From NCBI GenBank assembly GCA_022702705.1, contig CM040433.1, forward strand, positions 25,168,325 through 25,232,324: 64,000 nt of DNA, in the 5' to 3' direction. Shown one piece after another: positions 34,840 to 46,480 of this stretch. The position numbers and the translations under genes were made by a program. The notes beneath the pieces are model-generated. The model saw only the letters and a list, made by a program, of their open reading frames with translations. It was not told the origin of the DNA and made no database searches. The DNA comes from Papilionanthe hookeriana x Papilionanthe teres. Taxonomy: Eukaryota; Streptophyta; Magnoliopsida; Asparagales; Orchidaceae. Numbering within the stretch: position 1 is the first letter of the stretch; every line of letters begins with the position of its first letter.

Positions 34840-35153
34840 AAGAAGAGGAGCTGCATAAGGAGCATAAGCAAGACATAGAGGGTCCAATGATTTAGATTAC
34901 ACTAGGGCATTGGTCAACCAATATATTATTAATCTGAAGGAACAAAGGATGAATATGATCTGAGAAACTTTAGCCCAAATCACTAGACATCAAATTTTTT
35001 CACCTAGATCAGTAGCTCATTGCAGTGGAGAAGGGAACTCGCCACCAGTATTATAGGAACCATTTCACTTGCTTAAGTGAAGGAGGATGACTCATATTAT
35101 TCAGTCAATGTATGATGGCCCCGTTTAAATATTAAGTTCGAAGGGATGACTAT

Positions 35154-35435
35154 GGGTTTGTTTGGGGGTAGCTGCAACTTATTGAATAATTTGCTGATAA
35201 GCTGCTTAAAAATAATCTGCTGATAAGCTAGGTACGGTAGCCATTACAATCTTTTAATTTTTTGGAAAAGCCAGATCGTAGTCAGAAAGCTGCCACCGCA
35301 CCTAGTTAGGTGCAGAGCAAAAACATTGTTTTTAGTGTTTTGAAAATGCATAAGCTACCAAAATGCAGTTTACCCAAACAAGCTGGTGTGTTTTCAAAAC
35401 ACCACCGCACCAAATAAGTTGCCCCAAACAGGCTC
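35154..35435. mobile_element. hAT-like MITE, about 280 bp
   Basis: The ends are inverted: GGGTTTGTTTGGGG at the left and the complement of GAGCCTGTTTGGGG at the right. GCAACTTATT-type subterminal matches lie next to them. The Gag-like sequence continues on both sides. The target duplication is not clear. Confidence 0.65.
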
Positions 35436-36160
35436 TATATCAGTTAGAGAATGCCCTTTCTAGAGAATTCGTCAAAGCTGAAACACCAGAACGCCTTAAG
35501 ATTTATTCATTGTAGTTTTATCGATGACGGTCGGATCCATCTGATCTAATCACTTCTTTGAATATGATATATTCTTATTGAGTGTAAACGATGTTTTGAA
35601 GTGTCACTTATTCTTTTTTACTATGAAAGAGTCAACATCTAGTTTGCCTTTGCGAGTGATAATCTCATATGAAGACTTAAAACACATATTTGTAAATGAG
35701 TTCGCGAGTGCTTAGAAGCCCTAACAATTTTTGTAAGTGTTGTCATTAAATCTCTAAGAACTGGGAGAAACCTTACGAGCTTTTGTGGCCGATTTCTAGA
35801 GGGAAATGTTGGAGGTATGAGACTTGGAATCAATGATTGCCTATGTTGCATTAGCCTAACGGAGAAGTGAAGGTCTTTTTCAGCATGTAGATCTTAGTCA
35901 AGTTATTGAAACTTGGTAATAGTCACATCTTTGCTGATTTGTATGACTCACATCCTGCCACTACCAAAATGTAACACACAGAGATACACTCATAGAAGAG
36001 AAGCTTCCACCAAATCAACAAAAAAGAATCTTGCCCAGCACAACCTGGCATAAGGCCAATTGTTGAGGAGCACAGATCATATCATTTTAGTAAAAAGGAT
36101 GCATGTTCAAGAGAGGTAAGATTATTTGATGTAGGGGAAAATTCAATTTCAAGAGGCATA

Positions 36161-36412
36161 TTGATCAGAGAAGGTCACCAATGCTTACTCGTCAGTTGTT
36201 GTCACACTCCCTTAGGAGTCTATAAGCCCAAGATAGTTGATGCCATTCAAAATAAAGAGTACTTTCACGAACATATGCCTATTAAAATAGGAGGAAATTT
36301 GCACGACCTGCAAATGTATTATATCTATCATTGTGATCATGATCATGATACTCATGGATGTTCCACCTCAAAAGTTTAATCGATGAATTCATTAAGACAA
36401 GAAAATTGAAAG
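36161..36412 (+). pseudogene. Tat-like Gag zinc-knuckle-like remnant
   Basis: A 72-aa open frame ends in MYYIYHCDHDHDTHGCSTSK, which corresponds to the YCxYHxDHGHDTxxC motif near the end of plant gypsy Gag. Just downstream another frame gives IKTRKLKEFV, matching the usual following phrase. This is an old fragment in shifted frames. Confidence 0.6.
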
Positions 36413-37360
36413 AGTTCGTGACATTAGGAGTGGTGATCTAGAGATAATGGATAACAACAGATCAAGAAACCCATAATGAGCCAAATTGGGCTTAGAAAAT
36501 TCATATAGTAAGGATTGTGCCATCTATACTATACAAGGATAGATTTAAGACATCCTTCCCAGCGAGCCTCAAAATATTTCTCTCAGATGAGATGTGCTTA
36601 TCAACCTCATGTTAACATTGAGTTACTTACTAGCCACCCATTAATTTTACTAAAGATCTACTCATCAAGGGGAATTTTTGCAATGATGCAATAGTGATCA
36701 AGATATTAACAACTAATTAGTTCATTGGTTGTATTCTTATTGATATATGGAATTTAGTTTACATCTGATTTAAATCATTTTTTGATAGGTAGAATCTTGA
36801 TACTCTAAGAATATTAGCCTTGCTTTTCACCGGGGGAAAGAAAGACAAGCGGTTATAGCTATGGTCAACTTTATCATAGTCAACTCCTTAAAAACATCAA
36901 TGTCATTTATTGGTCACCTACTGCTTAATACCATCTAATTTCCCATCTTCATATATCATATCATGGTAGAGTTTCCAGATAATGATGAAGTAATTACTAT
37001 AAGGGGATACCTGGAATAATCCCGCACTTCCTACATGCATGTAGTGAGTGGCATACATATAGAGATTCAAGATTTAGAATTAGCAAGAGAAAGGCTTAGA
37101 AACCAATAATGCAGTCAAGAAGAACCTGATAAATTTTTTTTTTGCTATGTGATATATTTGATGCAAGATACAAGAATGATCTGTTCGCAGTTCTGCGAGA
37201 GTACAATGTCTTATTTTCTTGGTTGGTAAAGGATGCTAAGAGTAGATGTCAATGTAGCCAAACACATGTTAAACATAAACCTTAGAGATGAAATGGAATG
37301 TGATTCATACTGATCATATTGGCGGAATCATTTCGATAACAGGTGAAGAAGCTGTTGGAT

Positions 37361-37760
37361 GGTAGTTAGATTTAAGATGTACAATATCCTAAATGGATCA
37401 CCAACATTGTTATGGTGCCAAAGTTGAATGAGAAGTGACTAATATGCATTTGAGTTCGCCAATATGAACTTATCCTGCTTGAAACAAAATAATCCTTTAT
37501 CGTGACTCTATAGTTGTTTATCATGTTATGATTTTTTTGGATGCTTTCTCTTGCTACCATTGGATAAGATGCACCTCGATGATGCCAAAAAGAATATTTT
37601 TATTACCAAGGAAGGCGTTTACTATTATATATAATACCCATTGGGTTGAAAAATGCAAGCATGACGTATCAATGCCTGATGGAATTAATCTTTACTAATC
37701 ATAAGAGAATAAAATTCATCTTATGTCAATAATGTACTAGTTAAAAATGAATCATCTAAA
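37361..37760 (+). pseudogene. Tat-like reverse transcriptase remnant
   Basis: Across several frames the plus strand reads VQYPKWITNIVMVPKLN, then FLDAFSCYHWI (first catalytic Asp), and PLGLKNASMTYQCLMELIF (the MPFGLKNAGATYQ motif). The order and spacing match gypsy RT, but stops and frameshifts are frequent. The YVDD core downstream is not readable with confidence. Confidence 0.72.
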
Positions 37761-40525
37761 CAACACATAAAAGACATGATGAAAAATGTTGACACATTAA
37801 AAGTATTTAATATGTAATTGAACCCAATTAAGTGCATAATTAGCACCAAAATAGGTAAATTGTAATCTACCTAAGATGTAATTAACAATGAAGGCTTGAC
37901 CTTTTCAGGATACCATACCACAAAAAAAAAAAAAACTTTATCTTACACCCATAAGGTAGGGAAAAAATCTTTGGTTAATGTAGTACAACAAGTATTAATA
38001 ATTTTTATCATATAAATGATTAGATTCATTTTATGTTAATATTTATGTTTCTTAGGATGATATATATAGAAATCTTTCAAGATATATGAAGGATATATCA
38101 AATAAAACAAAAAAATTTCCACACAGGATTTTCTTGCGATTCAGTTGAGAATGATTCCTTTCTCCATCTGTAGTATTAGTTTTTATTATTGTGTATTGGT
38201 AGTATGTTTGTACCCGTCATAGATCATTACTAGTTTCTCTTTCCCATTGGTTGTCCATGCATTACATCATACGATCTAATATTTATAATCGCTTGGTTTT
38301 TAACTTACTTAAATTCCGTTTAATGAGTAAGCTTTATGTCTTTCAAGTTTATAGGAATAAGCATTAGCATGGACACTCTAAGTATAGAATCAATGACTTA
38401 AAAATATTAACCGTGTCCAAAAAGTTAAGGTAGGTCTTTGCACAATCCTCATTGATGCATTTTGTACATCAATTATAACATAGAGTACATCCAGCTATCC
38501 TGAAATATCTTTTGAAGCACTTCCTTTTATCCCAAAATCCCTTAAAACACCCATAATATTGAGGATGGAAAGAAGATAGCCTTGGTGGTGATAAGATTAC
38601 ATTTTGAAGTCTGTTTACCATGTCTTTATATGGATGATGTTGGATTAAGAACTTAGTCTTAACACACTTCACCAGTTCAAAGGAAGGTTTCACAAAATCA
38701 AAAAATAGTGGAGTCTAGACTACCTTGAAGGAAATGTAAATGGAAACAAAAAAGAAATATTACTAGCATTCATATCACTCAATTTCATGACAAAAATATG
38801 GAGAAAACTAATGAAGTGGAACAAATAGATAATGATGAAGAACTAAAGTATATCCGAGTTGAACCAAATAATATCAATGGCTGACTAATAGGCAAAGTGT
38901 TGAGTGATCTAGAAACTAGTATTAAGCAACTCGGAGAAGAAGTGGAAGACTAGGAAAGTCCAAAATAGATTAATTTGTAAGATTCTCTAGAAGAAGAAAA
39001 TGCTACCATTATGGTTGTTAAGACCAGCTTCATTGAGAGACTGACGAGATAATGTTAATTTTCAAGATGTTGTGCTTGAGGAGGGTGTCACACTAGACAT
39101 AACTCAAAGTCTTTTAAATCAATTAAGTCTATGAGATGAACAAATCGAAAGAATAGAGAAAATAATGAAAGAGATAATGAATTATATACCGTTGACCTCA
39201 CTTTTGGTCAGCCATTCCCCTTGGTTTATATCCAGTCTCATCTTTACCTAGAACCATTTCCTAGTGTCACTAAATGACTTAACGGAACTTGGATCAACCA
39301 GGATTTGACTCCATTTAAATTAAAATTTGAGCCAACTCTAATTCAAATCTAAAACTAAAATCTAATTGGAAAAAAATGAAATTAACCAAATTAAATGAGA
39401 ATAAAATATAACAAGCTTTAAAACCTTAAAATTGAATTATAAAACAACTTAATTCAATTACACCAAAAAATTATCATAATCTCCATAGATCATTTTAGGG
39501 CTTGAAATTTCATTTTGAATGCCATATTACATCATTATCATTTATGAATAATAAGTAAACAAGTTTGGCGATGGTTTGACAACAAATTTTTGTGAAATTT
39601 CGCACTTCGGGTTTTCAAGCATGAAATTTGGTCCCACATAAATTTTTCAGTTTTTTTTTTTTTTAAATGAATAGAGTGGATGTGTTCGAATCATTGAAGC
39701 CTCTCAAATGAATCTCTTTCTACCAAATCAGACTTTATTTAGGGATATAGCAAAACTACAATAATTTTAACGATAATAAGGATAATGATAATAATTATCA
39801 TGAAAACTTCACCAATTGAACTTAAATTAAAATCAAACTGAAATTGACGTAAAATTAATTAAAAAACATAAAATTTAATTAATCAAAACTCATCAAAAAA
39901 TATTCAAAATATTCACAAAAAATGTCTCTGATTGGGTGGAGCCATACTTTGATTTCAAATTTTTTGAGATAAAGATCACCTTGACCACAATCAACGTCAT
40001 CTTGGTGTTCCACTGATGTTTTTGACTCAAATGAGCCAAGGTTAAATTTTTTACCCTAACCATCCATAACCACCTTAACTCCCTCATTTGAGTTTTCCCT
40101 CTCTCTTTCCTTCTTTCTTCGCACCTTCCGTCAAAATTTCTCTCCCCAATTTTTTTTTTGTTTTAAAATTTAGCACTTTATAATTTAACAACAAACTCAG
40201 ACATTCCCCAACCCCATTCTCTCCTCCACTCCTCATGTGGTCGAATTACTCTCTCTCTCATCTTTCATTCTTATTCTTCCTCCTCCCTTGCCTGACTACC
40301 GTTTCCCTCTTCCTCTTTTTCTTCCACACTTAGTCGAAGTCTCTCATCCTCTTCCCCTCACTTCACAAAACAAATCAAGGGCTTTAGCTTCACTTAAGTA
40401 AAGGGAAAATCAATGGCTTCTACTCACTCAAGCATGGTATACTCCTCCCATTATTTTGCTCTCCATGTAAATTAATATGCATAAAATTCTTAAATAAGTC
40501 ATTTTCTTCTTTCCCTCTCTTCTTC

Positions 40526-40595
40526 CTATGGTTGAAACCCACAAAAATTCTATTGTCTTCCTATCTTCTTCCCATGGTGGAAACCCACAACCATT

Positions 40596-40655
<60 letters not shown>

Positions 40656-41010
40656 ATGGCCGAATCCCACACCATCTAACCCTGGCTCACCATTGCTTCC
40701 ACTTCTTATCCCATCGTCGAACCCCATACCATCAAACTTTAGCTCACCATTTCTTCCCCTTTTTCTCCCATGGTTGAACCCCAACCATCAAACCCAAATT
40801 CAGAATTTCTTCCCCTTTTCCTTCCATCGTCGAACCCCACACCATCAAATCCTGACTCACAATTTCTTTCTCTTATTACCCCATGGTTGAACCCCACATC
40901 ATCAAATCCTAACTCACCATTTCATTCACTTTTTCTCTCATGGTCGAACCCTACACCATAAAATCTAATTCAAAATTTTTTCTACTTCTTCTTTCATGGC
41001 TGAAGCCATA
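40526..41010. repeat. 57-bp minisatellite
   Basis: Units start CATGGTTGAACCCCACACCA or close variants, at 40655, 40712, 40769, 40825, 40882, 40939 and 40995 (spacing 56-57 bp). Two diverged units lie before. A (CT)n run at about 40600-40653 has expanded inside one unit. Confidence 0.9.
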
Positions 41011-41098
41011 AAACCTAACTCAACCACCCTCTCTCTTCTTCCCTTGTTTGAAAACCACCCACCCATACACACACTCAAACTCTCAATTCCTCGCTTGG

Positions 41099-41410
41099 CC
41101 AAACCAAGCCCTCCACTTCATAATTTCCTTCTCCTACTCCTCTCCACTACCAAACTAAGCCCTCACTCCACCTCTCCTTTTCCACCTCTCCTTCACCACT
41201 AAAACTAAGCCTCCACTTCCCCATTTCCTTGTACTCCTGCTCTCCACTACCAAACCAAGCCTCCACTCCTTCCTTTCCTTCTCCTCTTCTCTTCCACCAC
41301 CAAAATTGAACCCTCCTCCCTTCCTTTCTTCTTCCTCCTATTCCTCACCACCAAAACTGAGCCCCCCATCTTTCATTTCATTCTCCTTCACTTCTCTACC
41401 ACCCAACAAA
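41099..41410. repeat. 50-bp minisatellite
   Basis: Units start CCAAACCAAGCCTCCACT or variants at about 41099, 41150, 41200, 41250, 41300, 41350 and 41400. Pyrimidine-rich sequence fills each unit. Confidence 0.87.
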
Positions 41411-41680
41411 AATCCCTCCTCTCCCACTCTTCTCTTTTTCTTCCATCATTGGCTGCAATTTTCCTGCATTACTCATTCAGGGATTTCTTGAAGAAAATTC
41501 AAAGATTTCTTCAAGCAAAGTATAAATTCTAACGAAAAAATCCTTCAATGTGGTTTACTTCATTAAATGGAAACTTTTCACATGTATAGTGTTTAGTTTC
41601 ATGAATTTGCATGTTAAAGCATGGGTATTTAATACTCTTTCAAACTTATTTAAAATTCATGAAATTTATTTTTATGTTTG

Positions 41681-42460
41681 TTTTATGTAAAGATAAAACC
41701 CATGCCTATGTTCCTTAAAATTAATGTAATGTGAATATTTCTTTTGTGTGGGATTAAGATTCACGCAAGTTATGTTTTTTTATTTTTTTGTTTTATGTAG
41801 AGATGAATCTCACTCCTAGGTTCCTTAAAATGCAAAGTAATGTGTATGTTTCCTTTATGTGGGACTGAAATTCATATAAGTTATGTTAATTTTTGTTTTA
41901 TATAGACATGAAACTCAAGCCTATGTTCCATAAAATGCAAATTAATGTGTATGTTTGCTTTATGTGGGATTACAACTCAAGTTAGTTTTATACTAATTTT
42001 ATGTAAAGATGATACTCATGCCATGTGAAGTATGTTTTCTTTATGTGAAATTGAAATTCGCGCAAGTGATGTGTATATTTGCAACACATGAAATTTAAAT
42101 TCAAGCTTAGGTTACTTAAAATTCAAATAATGTGTATGTTGCCTTATGTTGAATGAAAATTCATTCTTATGTCACTTAAAAAATCTAAGTAATATCTATG
42201 TTTGCCTTATGTGGAATTAAAACTCATGATTTGGTCTCTTAAAATAAATGATATGTTAATGTGAAATTTAAATTCATGTTAAGCTTGCCTAAATTCTTGC
42301 CATGCCTATGATTGCTTTATGTGAAATTGTAACCCATATTTAGGTTGCCTAAAATCAAGAAATATTTTTGTTGGCCCTCTAAATCTATGTTGTGTGTGTG
42401 TTGGCCTTACGTGAATTTAAAATCCAAGTTCAGATTATTTAAAATTCATGTTAGAAAAAT
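41681..42460. repeat. About 105-bp tandem repeat, decaying rightwards
   Basis: Units start TTTTATGTAGAGATGAAACT or variants at 41681, 41791, 41896 and 41997 (spacing 101-110 bp). Each contains CCTATGTTCCTTAAAATGCA and ATGTGGGATT. Beyond 42100 only partial, more diverged units are recognisable. Confidence 0.8.
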
Positions 42461-42470
42461 AGTTTGATTT

Positions 42471-43539
42471 ATGTTTCCTAGACATATTGTATTGTATGTG
42501 TTATATATAATTGAGAAAGTGTGTGATACTTATTGAAGCATGTTAGAAAATTAGTGGCGGTAGATTAATAGATTATCGTTTTAGTATTGCACGAGAATTC
42601 AACACACACACAGATGAAAAGAAAACAACTAGTGATAACATCAAAGGTTGTTATGTGGAAAACCCGTAGAGGGAAAAAATATGGGGCCTGACCAAATTGC
42701 AAAAATCTAGTATTGATTAATGATTATAGAAATCTCTTAACCCGCAAACGAGAAAGAATTACTAGATTTTCCAGGTTAAAATATTGACTGACGACGTCTG
42801 ATTAGTGGTGCTCGATGCCTATTAGTGATTCTCAATGACGATCAGTAGTGGTCGACGACAATCAGTGAGTGTCAATTAATTTGTGGTGATTATTATATTA
42901 AACTGATTTATAGTAACCGTGCAAGTATTAAAATTAATTCCCTTGAGCCAAGCCCTTCTAAATATGGCCGAAAATTTAATGTATGGGCTAAAAGATCATG
43001 AATTTGATGGGGAATTTAAATGGATGGATTAATAAAGGGAATACAACTTTTTATTTTTATTTTTATTTTCTTAATAATGAAAATTTCAGGATTTGAGGAA
43101 CTGAAGTCCAGCACCATCCCGACCGACGTCGACCGCCCCTGATAGCCTTCAACCACCCTCGACCGCCGCCGACCATTGTTGATCATCGCCGATCGCCGAC
43201 GTCCGCCATTAAATACTGTTGACCGCTAGTTAGTGAACATTGTATTATTTAGAAAAACTAATTTTAAAACTATTATTTGCCTAAACAATAGTTTGGATAA
43301 GTTCTTCAAAGTTTTATACTAAAGTTTGCAGACAGTTCGACAGATTCCATTGCCTATAGTGATTTGGGTTGGATGGTATCCCTGGAGAATGACATAGCTT
43401 GTGACCTACGTCGTCTGCATTTTAAAATTAATATTGTCATATTTTTATATGTAATTTTAATAATATTTTTTCCTTTTTTTTGGCAAACTTGATACTCACT
43501 ATCAAGTGAGATGTATATCTTTTTTTTTACTGTTACGAT
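42471..43539. other. Gene-less stretch, possible copia LTR piece and GAC-rich tract
   Basis: GTTATGTGGAAAACCCGTAG at 42650 resembles phrases in some plant copia LTRs, but no LTR edges were found. At 43110-43230 CGACCGCCGCCGACC-type motifs recur irregularly. No gene is supported. Confidence 0.35.
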
Positions 43540-43790
43540 GTAATTTTTTGATTTTGAAGTATCGAATATATTGTTATGACAGTTTTGTTGCAAACAACAT
43601 TACTGCACTGGGGCAGAATAGTCATTTATCCAGAAACAGTTGCAAAACAGATGTTTTCCAACAGCACAAATCAAATAACCATCTAGCTTATCCCGTTCAG
43701 CTGTTGCTCAACAACTTATATGGATCAACTGTTTATAAAAAACTTATTAATAAACTAGCCCCAAACAAATTCTTTATGTGTAAAATGTTT
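43540..43790. mobile_element. hAT-like MITE fragment
   Basis: GCAGAATAGTCATTTATCCA and AGTTGCAAAACAGATG resemble 27290-27330 and 26400-26470. The right end has CTAGCCCCAAACAAATTC, a hAT-like terminus. The left end is uncertain. Confidence 0.45.
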
Positions 43791-44049
43791 AACAAATTAT
43801 AAAAAAATAAAATGAAGAAATTTGAAGTGTTGAGTTGCTAAAAAAAATATTTAAAAATATTAAAATCGTATTGTCTAATTTTTAAATTTAACCCCTATAT
43901 TTCGAGAAAAAAATAACTTGACTTGAGAAATGCAATATTTCAGCACTCTAGAAAATACAAAATAGCCACCGAACGTGGAGTGCACGCCAAGGCTTAACAT
44001 CTCATTTGGAACAGATAAATAGAAATGAAAAACAAAAAAATAGACGAAA
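43791..44049 (+). promoter_or_regulatory. Upstream region of the P450 gene
   Basis: AT-rich sequence between the MITE and the P450 start codon. TATAAA-like stretches occur at about 43798-43812, but none is clearly a TATA box. The start context is AAAATGG (A at -3, G at +4), favourable for plants. A MITE ends only about 260 bp upstream and may limit the native promoter. Confidence 0.3.
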
Positions 44050-45597
44050 ATGGACTCCTGGCTTCTCCTCCTCTGCTTCTCTTTCACCGCGGCAATCGCG
44101 CTCCATTTCTTCACATGGAAGAGAAAGCCCCTCCCTCCCGGCCCTCCGGCAGTCCCCATCCTCGGCAACCTCCTCTGGCTCCGCCACTCCCTCACCGACA
44201 TCGAGCAAATCATTAAACATCTCCACGCCAAATACGGCCCCATCATCACCCTCCGTATTGGCTCCATCCTCGCAATCTTCATCTCCGATCACTCTCTCGC
44301 CCACAAAGCCCTCGTCCAGTACGGCGCCTCCTTCTCCGATCGTCCTCCACCTCTCCCCGCCTCACGCTTCCTCAGCAGCAACCAACACAACATCACCTCC
44401 GCTGGCTACGGCCCTCTCTGGCGCCTTTTTCGTCGCAACCTCACCACCGAGATTCTACATCCTTCCAAGGTCGCCCTTTTCGCTCCAGGCCGCTCGTGGG
44501 TACTAGCTCTGCTACTCCATGACCTCAAAGCCAAGTCTCAGGTATCACCTGACGGCTCCGTTGTCGCCATAGAGAGCTTCCAGTTCGCCATGTTCAGTCT
44601 CCTAGTGCTCATGTGCTTTGGGGAGAAGCTCGACGAGAGGGCCATAAGGGATATCGAGGCCGTGCAGACGAATTTAATCCTTTATAGCAGGAAGCTCAAT
44701 GTTTTCTCCTTTGCTCCGAGAATTGGAAAGTATATATTTCGCCGTAGGTGGAAGACTATTCTGGAGTTGAGGCAGAAGCAGAAGGATACCTTTTTCCCTT
44801 TGATAAAAACTCGCATGGCGCGTAAGGAGACCGAAAAGAATTTCGTTAAGGAAGAAAGATTCGTTCTTTCGTATGTTGACTCGCTCCTCGACCTCACGCT
44901 GGCGGAGGAAAGCGAGAGAAGGTTGACTGAAGACGAATTGGTGTCGCTCTGTTCTGAGTTTCTCATCGCCGGAACCGACACCACGGCGACAGCGTTGCAG
45001 TGGATCATGGCGGAGCTTGTGAAGCACAAGAGCGTGCAGGGGAAGCTATTGGAGGAGATCGAGCAGGCGGTGGACCGAAACGGGGGTGAAGAGATCAACG
45101 AAGAGGATTTGGAGAGTATGCCGTACCTGAAGGCGGTGATATTGGAGGGTTTGCGCCGCCACCCGCCGGGTCATTTTGTTCTGCCGCATTCTGTAAAAGA
45201 GGACATCGAATTCGAAGGATATGTAATCCCGAAGAATGCTTCGATTAATTTTTTGGTGGCTCAGATGGGTTGGGATGGGAAGGTGTGGGAAGAGCCCATG
45301 GAGTTCAAGCCGGAGAGATTCATGGCGGGAGGGGATGGAGAAGGGGTGGACATAACTGGAAGCAGGGAGATAAAGATGATGCCTTTTGGGGTGGGGAGGA
45401 GGATTTGTCCCGGGCTTAAGCTCGCCTTGCTTCATCTTGAATACTTTGTGGCCAACCTGGTGAGGGAGTTTGAGTGGGATGCCATCGATGGAGAGGACAT
45501 TGATTTATCGGAGAAGCCTCAGCTTACTGTGGTGATGAAGAATCCTCTTAGAGCCCGTCTTTCTCCCAGAAACATGAGAAATATTAGGCGTATGTAG
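44050..45597 (+). CDS. CYP89A: Cytochrome P450, CYP89 family, single exon, 515 aa
   Basis: A complete P450 of normal length. Residues 3-20 form the hydrophobic ER anchor, followed by a basic stop (KRK) and the hinge LPPGPPAVPILGN (about 28-40). The I-helix oxygen-activating motif is AGTDTT (residues 307-312), ExxR is E366-R369, PERF is 421-424 and the haem loop is PFGVGRRICPG with Cys453 as iron ligand. The phrases ALVQYGASFSDRPPPLP, SSNQHNITSAGYGP and RRHPPGHFVLPHSV identify the CYP89 family, whose genes are usually intronless. In Arabidopsis one member (CYP89A9) oxidises chlorophyll breakdown products, but this copy's substrate cannot be read from sequence. There are no lesions. The downstream AATAAA at 45829-45834 could serve polyadenylation. 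It is the only intact host gene seen here, surrounded by repeats. Confidence 0.96.
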   Translation: MDSWLLLLCFSFTAAIALHFFTWKRKPLPPGPPAVPILGNLLWLRHSLTDIEQIIKHLHAKYGPIITLRIGSILAIFISDHSLAHKALVQYGASFSDRPPPLPASRFLSSNQHNITSAGYGPLWRLFRRNLTTEILHPSKVALFAPGRSWVLALLLHDLKAKSQVSPDGSVVAIESFQFAMFSLLVLMCFGEKLDERAIRDIEAVQTNLILYSRKLNVFSFAPRIGKYIFRRRWKTILELRQKQKDTFFPLIKTRMARKETEKNFVKEERFVLSYVDSLLDLTLAEESERRLTEDELVSLCSEFLIAGTDTTATALQWIMAELVKHKSVQGKLLEEIEQAVDRNGGEEINEEDLESMPYLKAVILEGLRRHPPGHFVLPHSVKEDIEFEGYVIPKNASINFLVAQMGWDGKVWEEPMEFKPERFMAGGDGEGVDITGSREIKMMPFGVGRRICPGLKLALLHLEYFVANLVREFEWDAIDGEDIDLSEKPQLTVVMKNPLRARLSPRNMRNIRRM

Positions 45598-46330
45598 AGG
45601 TTAGAAGAGTTATAACACAGTTATAATCTCCCAATATCCTCTCCACTAATGGTGTAATATATGAATAACTTTCAAACGCATGCATCTCTACGTGTGTATT
45701 ACGTATGCAAATATTTTTCCAGAAAGAGAGCTTGATGCTTCATTTTGAGTTGTTCTTTCTCCTTTAATTTTTTTTTTTTACTTTGGATTATATAATTGTT
45801 TTAGGAAATATATGCATGTTGTTTGTAAAATAAATAAAAAAATTTTGGTATATCTTTTAGGCCGGCGGATTTTGAGGATGAGATTTTTCAATACAGGAGT
45901 AAATATCCAACAATGATGCTGCCATCTTATTAGATATTCAAATAAATTTTAAATTAAGAAAAAAATAAAATTTATTTAAAAATGACTTTATTTTATATAT
46001 CTTATAATATACATAATTGATTAATTATCCCAAAATTTATGAGCAAATACATCTCAAGGCTATTTTTGAATAAAATCACATTTGAGATCGTAATACAAAT
46101 AAAATATCAGTAAAAATAATCAAGAAGCACTTCAATCAAGCAAACAAAACCAATCGACAAAATCAAAAAACTAAAACACCATTCAAAACAAAACAAAAAA
46201 AAGACCCTTCATATTTAACTTTTATATTTAATTTATAAAACCTACTTTTCTTAATAAATAAAAAATTATCATATCTTCCATCTCATTAGACCAGTAAAGT
46301 ATGGTTTTACTATGATTAAGTCAGTTTAGA
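45598..46330. other. 3' flank of the P450, AT-rich
   Basis: It holds the probable 3' UTR, with AATAAA overlapping at 45829-45838. Beyond that it is AT-rich with no supported feature. Confidence 0.4.
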
Positions 46331-46334
46331 TGTC

Positions 46335-46480
46335 AGTCCTATACATGCAAGATCATAAGTCTAGTCAAGTTTAGATTTAGTCCTATACATGCAGGATCAC
46401 AAGTCTAGTCATTTTAGTCTTGATCATTTGCAAGATTGTGCAATAAGTTCTTGATCATTTGTAAGATTGTGCAATAAGTT
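46335..46480. repeat. Two adjacent tandem duplications (44 bp and 31 bp)
   Basis: AGTCCTATACATGCAAGATC repeats with a 44-bp offset (46335, 46379). CTTGATCATTTGCAAGATTG, continuing for 31 bp, repeats directly at 46419 and 46450 with one visible change. Confidence 0.8.

Larger units (their letters stand above)
34840..39189 (+). mobile_element. Highly decayed plus-strand Tat-like Ty3/gypsy internal region
   Basis: Fragments of Gag and RT appear in the correct order on the plus strand among many stops. A purine-rich tract lies before 39190, where GTTGACCTCACTTTTGG resembles the start of the Tat LTR at 17398. A MITE interrupts the gag part at about 35154-35435. Confidence 0.6.
39190..42470 (+). 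repeat. Probable LTR of the plus-strand Tat-like element, repeat-rich
   Basis: It begins GTTGACCTCACTTTTGG after a purine-rich tract, as at the Tat LTR start. It is AT-rich to 40080, pyrimidine-rich (C+T) to about 41450, then AT-rich again. Three tandem arrays lie inside. The far edge with a PBS is not seen, so the end is only an estimate. Confidence 0.4.

Noticed and set aside
40528..40890. 120-aa frame with 19-residue repeats
   Set aside because: The 57-bp repeat length is a multiple of three, so frames stay open by arithmetic; overlapping frames are open too, and a CT repeat supplies a Ser-Leu run.
42530..43080. Possible solo copia LTR
   Set aside because: Only one phrase (GTTATGTGGAAAACCC) suggests it; no TG...CA ends or target duplication could be found.
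44006..45435. Overlapping frames on both strands across the P450 gene
   Set aside because: They are shadows of the GC-rich P450 coding sequence.
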